Shown here: one piece after another, positions 34,421-45,087 of the stretch
How positions within the stretch are numbered: position 1 is the stretch's first letter
How the letters are laid out: every line of letters begins with the position of its first letter
Assembly: GCF_963576545.1 (NCBI RefSeq)
Contig: NC_083639.1
Coordinates: 28,499,329 to 28,563,328 of the forward strand
Direction: 5' to 3'
DNA: 64,000 nt
Source: Limanda limanda
Taxonomy: Eukaryota; Chordata; Actinopteri; Pleuronectiformes; Pleuronectidae
Made by a program: the position numbers and the translations under genes
The notes under the pieces: generated by a model
Told to the model about the DNA's origin: nothing
Database searches by the model: none
What the model saw: only the letters and a program-made list of their open reading frames with translations

Positions 34421-34850
34421 ACTCGTGCTTATTTTATATTATGGTTAACATCAAAATATGAGAAAATCAATGGAGCTCCTCTCAGATTTAACCGTCTCGT
34501 GAGGAGGAAGAAGAGTCTGAAGGAGTCAGAGTCAGAGTCGGAGAGTTCTCTGAATGAACCCACACCCACATAGCAACGCTCCATTTAGGTTCAATACGTC
34601 TGTTTCCCACATTGTTTTGTATATTTAGAGTCGTCAGCTTCTTCGTATGCATCCGTCAAATCTACTTTTAAAACAAACGTGGCTATTACACTGTATTTAG
34701 CATCCCATAAGAGATTCTATACTTTTATAGACTCAAGGATTCTACCTGCAGGTCACTTGTATTGTTCAAAACATGCGGTCAAAAAATCTGGATCAGAAAT
34801 TTGAATTAATCTGCTGCTTTTGCAAAAATCCACATAAACTCCCACAGTAA
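34421..34850. other. No gene recognised
   Basis: Ordinary sequence with nothing identified. Confidence 0.55.
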
Positions 34851-34854
34851 TAAT

Positions 34855-34935
34855 TCCATCCATCCATTCATCCAATCATTAACATGGTTGTGGGGGGTGC
34901 ACGAGGCGATCCCAGCTGACCTGACGGGTCACAGT
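34855..34935 (+). repeat. Interspersed repeat with (CATC)n and CCCAGCTGAC
   Basis: CCATCCATCCATTCATCCAA, GGGTGCACGAGGCGATCCCA and GCTGACCTGACGGGTCACAG. It is a degenerate copy of a repeat also present at 52935-53075 and 55985-56090. Confidence 0.5.
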
Positions 34936-35059
34936 CATAATGAATAAAACTAAATTAAACATTTTGAGTTGATAAATTATAAACTACATTGTGCATGAAT
35001 TGATTCCGGTGCCATGAATCCGACGGAGCTTCTTTTCCACATTAGAAGACAAACCACTG

Positions 35060-35140
35060 TCCACTTGTGGCCGTGCACTTACATGGAGGAGGTGTGTCTC
35101 ATGACCTATACTGCAGCCAGCCACCAGGGGGCCATCATGT
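35060..35140 (-). repeat. Dispersed repeat with CCCCCTGGTGG core, copy 2
   Basis: On the minus strand it reads GGCCCCCTGGTGGCTGGCTG, then CAGTATAGGTCATGAGACAC and CCTCCTCCATGT, matching the + strand copies at 39288 and 51220. The CTCF-like word CCACCAGGGGGC is at 35121-35132 on +. Confidence 0.65.
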
Positions 35141-35274
35141 CATTCTTTTTGATATACAGTCTGTTAAGTGTTTTATCGTATTAATGCGAAGAAAAAGAAA
35201 ATGTAAAAGTCCTCCTCTAACTTTCAGCCTCCTATCCAGCCTCAGTGACGCTACACCTACCACGGTGTCTGCAT

Positions 35275-35365
35275 TGTGTTGTGTGTGTCGTGTGTGTTGT
35301 GTGTGTTGTGTGTGTCGTGTGTGTCGTGTGTGTCGTATGTGTTGTGTGTGTCGTGTGTGTTGTGT
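35275..35365 (+). repeat. 9-bp minisatellite GTGTGT(C/T)GT, nine copies
   Basis: Nine 9-bp units with a C or T at position 7 in the order C T T C C C T C T. Because 9 is a multiple of 3, all frames stay open, giving Cys-Val-Ser/Leu or His-Asp-Thr type open frames that are not genes. Confidence 0.9.
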
Positions 35366-35581
35366 CTCTGTGACCGAACAACCAGATATCTAAGTAAACA
35401 CAGCAGAGCAGGACGGAGGATCCTGAGCTGGAGGAAGCTTCCTGCTCGACCTCGAGGGAAACACAACTTTTCTTTGCAGGGCAACTGATCAATATTCATG
35501 ATTCCCACTCACTCTCACTGCAGGGCATCCTCCTCCACTTCATTTCACACACGCACACATGTTGTGCGTGTGCTCTGTTGT

Positions 35582-35585
35582 ACAC

Positions 35586-35616
<31 letters not shown>

Positions 35617-35617
35617 A
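35582..35617 (+). repeat. (CA)n microsatellite
   Basis: CA repeats with one AA interruption. Confidence 0.92.
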
Positions 35618-35770
35618 ATGCATATGCACATATAAAATAATCGAAAGGGCAGAGAAAAAAAGAGCTGAAATCCAGCTCTAAGTCTTTTCTTCTCTCACAA
35701 AGGCATTACATCGTAAACACCCTTTGTTTTTGGCTCTTTTACGTCTTATCCATCACACGCAATTACACAT

Positions 35771-35771
<1 letters not shown>

Positions 35772-35812
<41 letters not shown>
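35772..35812 (+). repeat. (CA)20 microsatellite
   Basis: Uninterrupted CA repeats. A second run lies at 35931-35964. Confidence 0.95.
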
Positions 35813-35815
<3 letters not shown>

Positions 35816-35928
35816 TTGTGCATCAGCTGCACACATCCTTAGAGAATAGTCGGCAAAGAGAACATCAACACACAGCAACAAACACAAAGACACGAAAACA
35901 CAGAGAAGAAAATCCACACAAATGTCTG

Positions 35929-35930
<2 letters not shown>

Positions 35931-35964
<34 letters not shown>
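35931..35964 (+). repeat. (CA)17 microsatellite
   Basis: Uninterrupted CA repeats. Confidence 0.95.
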
Positions 35965-35965
<1 letters not shown>

Positions 35966-36471
35966 TGTTATACTGTCTGATGGGAATCGAGAGTGAAAGT
36001 GAGACTCAGATGACAAAGGGAAAGAAATTAAGAATTTAAAAAACAAAAAAAGATTAACGTGGTTGAAGAAGATGAATGTGAAAACCAGAGAACATTTTTG
36101 CAATATGGTTTATTTAATATAAGAAAGTAAAACTGTGGAAAGAGTATTCTTACAGTGGCGATATACACTTCTTCTTCTTCTTCTTCATTCTATTATATCA
36201 CACCTTTTAGAACACTATTACAAAGAAGAGTAAAACAAAATGAAATAACACATTAATTCAAACAGTCCGTATGCCGTGAATTAACCTCTGAACCAAACCC
36301 CAGAGGTGGTTGTGTTGTTATAATCTTTTCACTCCTGTATTGATCGTAAGAGAATCTGTAGATATGCTGCTAACACAGAGGGCAGCAGGAGGGTGAAGGA
36401 AAATAAACAAGTGGCAAACTCACAATGTTTCTTTGCACCGACATCATTTTCTGGTTCTCATTAGCGTCTAT

Positions 36472-36498
36472 TGTGTGTGTGTGTGTGTGTGTGTGTGT
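36472..36498 (+). repeat. (TG)13 microsatellite
   Basis: Uninterrupted TG repeats. Confidence 0.93.
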
Positions 36499-36744
36499 TC
36501 AGCTGAGTTATTAATCACTGCACTGCTGTGGTTCACCAGGCTTGTTCCCTTAATTGGTGGACGCAGGGCCGTGCACGTAGTAACAGATTCAGAGTGCACG
36601 TGCTGCAGCGAGACAACGTGACCTGGAGTCCGAAGCTCGAAAGAACAACACGTACGAAGTTTGAGATTTTTTAAGCAGCACTATGTCATTGTTAAAAGTG
36701 CCAGCTTCAATTTTGACGATACACAAACTTAAAATATGCAGTAG

Positions 36745-36803
36745 TGATGTGTGATATATGATCATGAGTGCAATTTAATTTTCGGGTGAACTGTCCCTTT
36801 AAT
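36745..36803 (+). repeat. Possible MITE end, GGGTGAACTGTCCCTTTAA
   Basis: GATCATGAGTGCAATTTAAT followed by TTCGGGTGAACTGTCCCTTT and AA. This is the right end of a short TTAA-type repeat I recall from teleosts. The left end was not found. Confidence 0.4.
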
Positions 36804-38268
36804 GCCTCTTCTCCATTTGAGCTTCAGCTTTGACACCATAATAATTTGTCGGACTGTGAAACACAAACAACAACTTCTCTTGAATGTAGAAAAAGTAACT
36901 TTCAACCCGAAACTTCTCGATTGTATTTCAGCTCAGGACGTATTGATAAATACTTTCTGGAGTGACTGAGCAGTTTGTTTGTTCTGAGCAGGAACCGCTG
37001 GACCACAGTTTGTTTAATAAATCCTCACAGTGCACAGGGTACAGCACGAAGCCAAAATGGCCGCTGAGTACAAGTCATAATTCAATGGAGTGAGGAAATA
37101 GAGATGTCTGCCGAGGCTCACAGATTACCATCGGCCCCGGGGGAATTCAATCTGCTTCACCTGCAATCTCACTTCTGGTCAAATGTTCCAGCCGCTTTAG
37201 AAACGACTCATCTACAGTTCAGCGGCGTCTTATCTGGCAAACCAGGACTTGTTCCTCCGACCACCACAATGACCCAGAGGAGGATCTGTAGTCCACGGCA
37301 ACACACGGGAACATAAAGATATTGATTTCCACAGGCTGACAAACGGCTCCGGACCCGGGAGACAAATGGTGCTAAATCCTGGCAGTTAAATTAACAGTTA
37401 CACTGGCAGGTAACCAGCTTCCTGTCCTAACAGTAGAATCATAGTTAACTCATAAATGTCACGTTCATTCTCTGGATGTGAAGATAAAAAGAGACAACAA
37501 CCCAGGTTTCTGTGAAGTCCAAAGTTGGAGGTATTTAGAAAATCCATTCATGCAGAAATACCACAAAAGGCAAACGTGCAAACCTGACGCAAAGAAAAGA
37601 CTTCAACATATCTTTGAATGACAAAGTTTGATTGAAGGTTCCCCAGAGCACGAAGCACCAGAGGTAAGAATACATTTTAAAGGAGCTTCAAGGTGAACAA
37701 GTAGGAAAATATTTATTATATCTAACACGAGAAGCTCAAGGAACAAAGCATCGTGTGCAAATGTTAAAGTTCAGGATCAGCACTTTAGTTTATTGATCAC
37801 CACGAAGGGACTGTAAATTCAAAGAAGTATAATGAGGCTTACTTTGATGGGAAGTGAGATATTTTAGGGAGGAATTCGAAGGATGGAAAGAAGGAAGGAA
37901 GGAAGGGTTGTTTCCAGAACGTTTGTCTTCCTCACAGACACTAAGATAAGTACACACTATAAATACTGATCACTGTGTTTGTCCCCTGTGCACGAGGTCG
38001 TCTTACATTGTTGAATTTATTGACTCTGTGGTTCCATTTAACTTCTGTTCCATTTCCTCACACACACACACATGCAAGTCAAAGCAAATCCGCTAATAAC
38101 AGGTCACCACGTTGTTAGAAATGTAAGAGTTGTTCACTCCCTCTCTTTGCGTTCAGCTGATCTGGGGTCACCCCTCTTCCTCCCTCTCGTTCTTCCGTCC
38201 CTGCTCTGCCTCTTCGGTTTTGGCAGAAATGGAAATCGGTGCTAATCTCAGAGAAAGAGGCTTAGTGT

Positions 38269-38269
<1 letters not shown>
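36804..38269. other. No gene recognised
   Basis: Non-coding; a short GAAG repeat near 37890 and a CA run near 38062. Confidence 0.55.

Positions 38270-38316
<47 letters not shown>
38270..38316 (+). repeat. (CA)23 microsatellite
   Basis: Uninterrupted CA repeats. TG repeats of opposite polarity follow at 38391-38418 and 38591-38617. Confidence 0.95.
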
Positions 38317-38318
<2 letters not shown>

Positions 38319-38390
38319 AAAAATATACACAAGGGTGAGCTCTTCTCCCACCTAGTGTTTGTGTGTTTGCAGCTTTCTCTCTCTGTGATC

Positions 38391-38418
<28 letters not shown>
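38391..38418 (+). repeat. (GT)14 microsatellite
   Basis: Uninterrupted GT repeats; with the CA run 75 bp upstream they could form an inverted-repeat fold-back. Confidence 0.93.
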
Positions 38419-38423
<5 letters not shown>

Positions 38424-38589
38424 CTCAGGCTGCCTGCATACATGCATGAGGGTGCAGAATATTTATGACTGTGATGTGTGTACATGCATGTTGGCCTGGA
38501 GTGCGTTGTGCTCTGTGAGAACATGTTCTTGATTTGCATCAGTTTCTTCGGTGCTTATCTCCGTGGATGAACATGCAAGTATCTACATC

Positions 38590-38620
<31 letters not shown>

Positions 38621-39142
38621 CTAGAATCTAGGCCACATCTTCAGATCTCGACCGTAAAACAGCATCACATCAGTGTTGAGTATTTGGAATCCTAAACACA
38701 TCTCGGCAGCCAATGGGGAGCGGCGCTGACAGATTCAGACACGCCTCCTCCCGATTCCTCTCAGACTTATCTTTACCTTTATACTAACGCAGGAGCTTTG
38801 TGTATTTAAAGCCCTTATGAGGAGTTTTTAACTGGTTATGAAATTAAACTTTGAACTCAAATGATCGTCATGTTCACGTCTGACGGCTCCTGCGGTTCCA
38901 CAGGAAGTCACTGAGGAGGAAGTTCAGGGTTAGAAAGGTTTTAAGTGAAGCATTAGCAGGCGTCACAGCCATGTTTTATGACCGGGAACCTCATAATGGA
39001 GGGGGGGGGGTAATGGACTGTAAAGGAAGAGATCGAACAGGAAGTGGAGACTTGGTGGAGGATGTGGAGGAGAGGAAATCTTAGAGCTGTTTGACATGTG
39101 ATTTGCTGACTGGAGAAGAAAAGAGAGAAAAGGGGTTTTAGT

Positions 39143-39154
39143 GCCCTCTAGTGG
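39143..39154 (-). promoter_or_regulatory. CTCF-like core motif
   Basis: On the minus strand CCACTAGAGGGC, followed by AC, fits the vertebrate CTCF core CCASYAGRKGGC without mismatch. It is not obviously inside a repeat. Binding is not shown by sequence. Confidence 0.4.
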
Positions 39155-39287
39155 TTGAATATAGAAACGTCACCGACTTGCCCAAAAGTGAGAAACGATG
39201 AGAAACGAAATTCCCTCAATCTTTTTTTTTTTGATTTAATGCCAAACTAAATTTTATTACTTTATAAAGATGGAAGCAGAAGCCTCT

Positions 39288-39365
39288 CAGTCACCCCCTG
39301 GTGGCTGGCTGCAGTATCAGTTACCCTGCCTCCTCCATGTCAGCAGACGGGAAACCAAAATGAAA
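39288..39365 (+). repeat. Dispersed repeat with CCCCCTGGTGG core, copy 3
   Basis: GTCACCCCCTGGTGGCTGGC, TGCAGTATCAGTTACCCTGC, CTCCTCCATGTCAGCAGACG, GGAAACCAAA. Its order matches the copy at 51220. Confidence 0.65.
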
Positions 39366-41399
39366 ACATGTTAAATAAATGTTGCTCAAAGATGGTTTCT
39401 GTCATTTTAGGAAGTTCTCATCGAACTGATGTAATCTCTGTTATTTTTGCAAGGGGTTGAGCTCAGTTGGGAATAATACAGTTATTTAATTTATTTAAAA
39501 TGGGTGAATCCATAAATCTGGGATATGTATTAGCTTCATTTCTCTGTAGTAGGAAGAGGTGGAGACGTGTCGTCCATCTTTTTTTAACAGTATATGGTTT
39601 TCAATAAGGATAAAGAATGTGTAAAATATTAAATCTCTTGTTCTCCTGCTGGGATTCTGATACTAACCAACTGACATTAATTTTAGATTAAAATACATTC
39701 AGACAAAATCTCCCCTTTTCACTTGACCTATAATTCTTGCATCATTTGATTGATGGTACAAACATGTTGATGCCAGAAGGTTCCATGTCTTTACCTTCAC
39801 TGACCCTGAGTAAAGAGACACTTCTGTCTCTGGCATCAGAAAAAATTCTACCATGCAGAAGTTGCACATGGATCCGTTTGCATTGAAAACACGTCACCGT
39901 GCCGAGTTTCACTTTGTACCAACACGAAAACAGAAAGAAGACAAACAGCTGGAGAGACGCTGCAGGACTGAATCACGAAGACAGACCCGACCACAGCAAA
40001 CAGAGCAGGACAAACACTGAGTCATGTGTGACTTACACTGGTGCACAAATATTGAGACAGCGTGACTGGAGCGCGGACTCACAGGCAGATATTAGAAACA
40101 GAGGGATGGACGGACATCTTTCCGTCCTCTGTTGTCCTCCTGTCACACTTCTTCACCTCTTCACCTCTGTGACCTTTGTGACCCTCACATATTTTCTCTC
40201 CTCAGTTTTTCTCCTCTGACCGTTTTTACCCTCAGTCCCAAATCGTTTCTTTAATTTTTACGCTTTCATCTGGAACAGTTCTCCCTCTGCTTCGTCTCCT
40301 TCCTTCTTTCCCCCCCCCGCCTCTTGCATCCTTTCTTCTTACCCACTTCCTTTTATCCCGTTCCCCTGCCCTTCCCCTTCTTCCTCTACCCGCCTCGTAT
40401 TCCCTCTTTCTCCTCTGATCTCTAAACATTTCTGTGCTTTGTGTAAACGTCTGATGCAACCGAAGGCAACAGCACCCACTGCTGCTCCGATCCCACAATG
40501 CAGCAAAATGCAAAGAAGAAGAAACACACTCCGACGTCCTCTAATGCCGAGGAAGGAAGAAAGCAGCGGCAGCGTTTTCTCCCGCAGAGACCCGGGCACC
40601 ATCGAGTCTGAGACTGCTTTCCTCTGAGCAGAGTTGCACGTTTAAGAGCCGGGGCTGATGGAATCCTCAGTGTATGAACTGGATTTCAAAACGTATTGTT
40701 CCTCGAGACAGAATCGGCATCTGAACGTTGAGTTTGCAGTGAAAGCAAAGAGAAAAGGGTCACTAGAAAAAATATGCTGCATCTTTTATGATGATGACAT
40801 CTGATGATATCCAGTTGATTGTGGTGTAAATGTCAAGGAGACAAAGATGTGGTGCAGATGAAAAGACGTTGAGATGTTTATTGTTCAAGGGTTTTTTTCT
40901 TGGAGCGTCGATATTTGAATCTATTTGAAACTGCTGATTTTACAGAGGGTCTGAATAAAAGTTAGAAATCAAAGAATCAAACGTTTTCTTTTCCAAGTTA
41001 AGGCAAAGCTTAAATTGATTAGATATGGTGGCCTCTAAGGGTCAAAACACAAGCATGTCATCCTACACAGCGTTTCACAAATTAAAGAATTCTAACTGTT
41101 TCTAAACAGTTAGTTTCAGCAGAGGGCAACTTAGCAGAATTGCATTGTGGTTTTGCTAATATATAAAATGTCTGTTTACCAAGCAGCTAATGGACCTCGC
41201 ATGTTAGTTAAATCCTTTATAAAATACAATGACTACAGCTGATTGTAACAACGAGTTTAAGCTGCTTAAACTACAAAAAAGTCAAATCAATGTTTTGCCT
41301 TTGGAGATTCGTTCCAGGCGACTGACTCCACCTCATTATTATCAGTTGAAACTTCTCGTTGAGCACAAAAAAAACTCCAGCAGATCCAGAAAGTGTTGC
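39366..41399. other. No gene recognised
   Basis: Several 60-105 codon open frames lack splice context or known motifs. A C8 run and pyrimidine-rich DNA lie near 40300. Confidence 0.55.
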
Positions 41400-41428
41400 A
41401 GAGAGAGAGTGAGAGAGAGAGATAGAGA

Positions 41429-41508
<80 letters not shown>
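41400..41508 (+). repeat. (GA)n microsatellite, about 109 bp
   Basis: GA repeats, interrupted in the first 30 bp and pure from about 41432. Confidence 0.95.
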
Positions 41509-41510
<2 letters not shown>

Positions 41511-42750
41511 CCCGGTGGAAACACAGACTGGAACAGCAGGATTCCACATGAGAGGAACAGCCAGAGGGTGATTTCACTACATTCAACAGCACATGGTGAA
41601 ACCAGCAACTCAGATCTACCCTCATAGATTCTCTTCCATTTCATAATTTTCTACCGAAAACTTTTAACCTAAAAATGTATTCACCAATTCCATATTAACA
41701 GATCAGTTCAAGGTGACTGGATTGAAAAGAAAACTAATTTCACCTGTAATATACAATATTAATGACGTATATTTATTATAAATGCATTATAAATGCACTT
41801 TAATACACTTAAACATTAAGTTGATTTTGTCAGTGAATGTGTTTTCAGGTGAGAGAGCAACAGGTGAACAAGACCAGTGGACATTATCCAGTAAGAATGA
41901 AATCCCAGTGAGCAGGGAACTGGCTCTACTAAAGTCTGATCATATAATATAAAGTATATTTGAAGAGGATTGTTTGATTTTCATATTTTTTTACATGCAT
42001 TGTTGTCACATGAGTTCGTTAAATATGTTCGTTAAATATGTATTTTATGTACATCATCCAGGGTTTGTTTAAATGTTTAAACATACAGAATCCAGGCAGA
42101 CTTCTCATTATGAATTCATGCTGCAGAACTTATTCATATTGCAACACTTGAATCACTCACTGTCAGTCAGAGCCTCCAACCACCTCCAGTGAAATATACT
42201 TTGTGATATTTGGTCTATAGTTTATACATAGTTTAAACTTTTGTATTATACCTAGTTTGGAATAGTTTAAGTGAGGAGCTGTTTTTAAATCATCTGGAGA
42301 AACGTATTTGTTTCAGCTATTATTATGGTACTTTTATCCTTTTTTTGTCCTCGGTTTTAGATTTTGTATTTTATCATTTGCCGTCTTTGATTTTAAATGA
42401 TATTAGATTATTATTTGCTTGTTTCTCTGATGTTGTGCAATGTGCATTATACTTTGTTTTTGTCTAATATAGTATAACTTTACCATATATACCCATTTAT
42501 ATCTTATCTATATTTATATATTCAAAACACAACAATATACAAGATAGAATCAAAGCCCACATATGCAGATTATTAGGGTTAAGATCATTTATCTTCTTGA
42601 TTAATAATAAACAGAAACTTCTTTCACTTTACAATAGATGCATGAACATCTTTACCTAGTTTACAGTTTGCTAGGTTTTTCCAAAAGTTGCATAAAAAGT
42701 TGCCACTACCCAAACAAAAAAACACACAATGAATGTACAACTTGACAAAT
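41509..42750. other. No gene recognised, AT-rich
   Basis: AT-rich non-coding sequence with nothing identified. Confidence 0.55.
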
Positions 42751-42760
42751 GAGAGAGAGA

Positions 42761-42830
<70 letters not shown>
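42751..42830 (+). repeat. (GA)n microsatellite, 80 bp
   Basis: GA repeats with one GTGA interruption. Confidence 0.95.
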
Positions 42831-42834
<4 letters not shown>

Positions 42835-42987
42835 ATTTTTCTCTTGCTGCTAATGGCAAAAACAATGTTTGACGTTGCTTTTCTCGCCCGGTAGATCAAG
42901 GTTTAAACAGAAAGAAGACGTTCCCGTCTCCTCTGCCGTCCCGCTGGTCTCCGTCTCTATTTACTGTCTGTTTCAACATCATGTCAC

Positions 42988-42991
42988 GTGT

Positions 42992-43039
<48 letters not shown>
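42988..43039 (+). repeat. (TG)n microsatellite
   Basis: TG repeats with one interruption (TCTG) near the start. Confidence 0.95.
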
Positions 43040-43041
<2 letters not shown>

Positions 43042-44190
43042 ATCTGTTAGAAGGAGACAGAACAACACTGTGACTGTTCGAAATAATCATTTCTCAGGCG
43101 ACTATTCGTTTTCTCCATTTTAAACATCACCATTAAAACGAACATGCTGTTGCTGAGCAGACAAACGGAGAAAAGCCATCATGAACTTTTTTCCATTTCT
43201 TCCAGACCTCATCTCTACTGCAGCATTTCCACAAACAGCCACCAGGGACACATGACTTAACTCCGTCAGCTGCAACGATGAGATTAAACCAACAGGTCTC
43301 CACGAAGCCCGTTCTGCTGACGGATCAAATTAGTCCAGTCAGACTCTATCAAGAAAACCTTCAATCAACTCAACTGTGCCCAACAAATAATGTGTTCTCT
43401 GGACCAAATGTTCTTTTAAAAAGCTCCAAAATATTTTATAAACTTCATGAGTTAAATGATCGTCAGCAGACGCAGCCTCTGAATGTTTTTCGGTGATATC
43501 ATCGCTCCAGGTTTTGATTGATTGGCGTCTGGTTGTTAATTCTCAGTCGCCGGGTTGTGTAGCAGGACTCGAGTCAATTCGGGGGGTGAGTGCCAGACAA
43601 TTGACCTCTTGACCCCCACATTTCAGAGGGCGAGCAAATTGCCAAATTGTGTTGTTGTTTCCCGCTGAGTCGACCGGAGTCATTATGAAGCGACAGCAGC
43701 TCGTTCTCCCAGCGAGCCGCCGGCAATCATCCTCCAGCTCCTCAGCGTGAGTCAGTGCTGTCGAGTGTCCAGACAAGTGACCACTCACAGTTTATTCTGA
43801 GGGTTTAATCACAGGATGAATCCAGATGAGTCCCAAACTCAGGGAGCTAAAGTCTGGACTCATTAAAACATGTCTGTAAATATTATTACTGTAGGTTTTT
43901 ATCCCATTTTATACAATCAACCGATTCCTTTCCCTGAATCCAAGGTACTGAACATCTGATTATACATTAAGACCATTAAATTGTTAATATATGATTAAAA
44001 AATCTACTTCATAGCATTTCATCGAGGCGTTTTTATTTGTCTTATTTTTAACTCATTGTCATTGTTTGTTCTTATACCCAAATATATATCTGTTCCGCTG
44101 TTTTTTTCTATATTTAACAAATGCTTTACTAATCTATTCAGGTTGAAAATGAGCTGAGACACAAATTCAGAGCAAACAAAGCAGCAGAAG
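43040..44190. other. No gene recognised; GC-balanced segment at 43.50-43.78 kb
   Basis: The 43.50-43.78 kb segment is low in simple repeats and could be a conserved non-coding element, which only alignment can show. Confidence 0.4.
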
Positions 44191-44239
44191 GTGGATGAAC
44201 GACAGAGCTGCAGTCGGTGGCAGCAGGTTAGAAGGTTCC

Positions 44240-44700
44240 AGAGCCGGGGGAGGAGGAGGAGGAAGAGGAGGAGGAGGAGGAGGAGAGATGGGGAGGAAAA
44301 GGAGAGAGGAAGGAACGAAACATCCACCCACACGACTGTCGACTGTACTATCACCCAGAGAGAAAGGAAGAGAGAGAGAGAGAGAAAGAGAATTGGGAAA
44401 GAGAATTGGAGAGAGAGACAGAGAGAGGGAAAGGAGGAATAGAAAGGCACTAGAGAGAGAGAGAGACAGAGAAAGGGGGGAATAGAGAGAGAGCAAAGGA
44501 GTGAGATAAAGTGGTCTGGGGGTGGAGAGATGAAAGAGCAAAAGAAAGGGAGGATTTAACACCTAAATTTAGCTGCTAAATTATGTCTTATGAACACAGA
44601 CAGAGAGAGGGGGGGGGGAGCAAGAGCTAGAGCGCGAGAGGGAGAGAGAGTGAGAGAGAGAGAGAGAGAGAGTGAGCGACAGAGAGAGAGAGCAGGTATA
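44240..44700 (+). repeat. Purine-rich tract with GGA and GA repeats
   Basis: GGA repeats 44246-44285, GA-rich DNA to 44480, a G9 run near 44612 and GA repeats 44635-44690. The Arg/Glu-rich open frames here are products of this composition. Confidence 0.85.
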
Positions 44701-45040
44701 CCATCTGAGACCCAGCACTGGAAAACCAGGAGGATTTTCCTCACTCAGAACATCTGAGAGGTTTATCAAAGCGTTTCCTCTGCTCAGAATCCTGATGTCT
44801 CCGGATGTCTCCAGAATCAGAGGATGAGTGACAGTTCCATTAAGTCGCTCGTTTCACTGTAAATTAAAAGGGTTGTTGCTTCCAGTAATTGTCTCTAGTG
44901 GACACGGGACATTTCACTCGACATGACAGGGACAGAAACCCACAGTCCCTGAAGAGAGGCTCCAGTGTGAGTTCCACAAAATCCAGAGTGTGCGTCTTCT
45001 AAAGTCAGATATTTGAAGCGTGGATTCCCCCCCCTTGCTT

Positions 45041-45041
<1 letters not shown>

Positions 45042-45086
<45 letters not shown>
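45042..45086 (+). repeat. (CA)22 microsatellite
   Basis: Uninterrupted CA repeats after a C8 run. Confidence 0.95.

Positions 45087-45087
<1 letters not shown>

Noticed and set aside
33437..34448. Arg/Glu/Gly-rich frames on both strands
   Set aside because: Product of purine/pyrimidine tracts; no real domains.
41229..41644. Four overlapping frames of 92-132 codons
   Set aside because: All cross the (GA)n tract and show alternating Ser-Leu or Arg-Glu.
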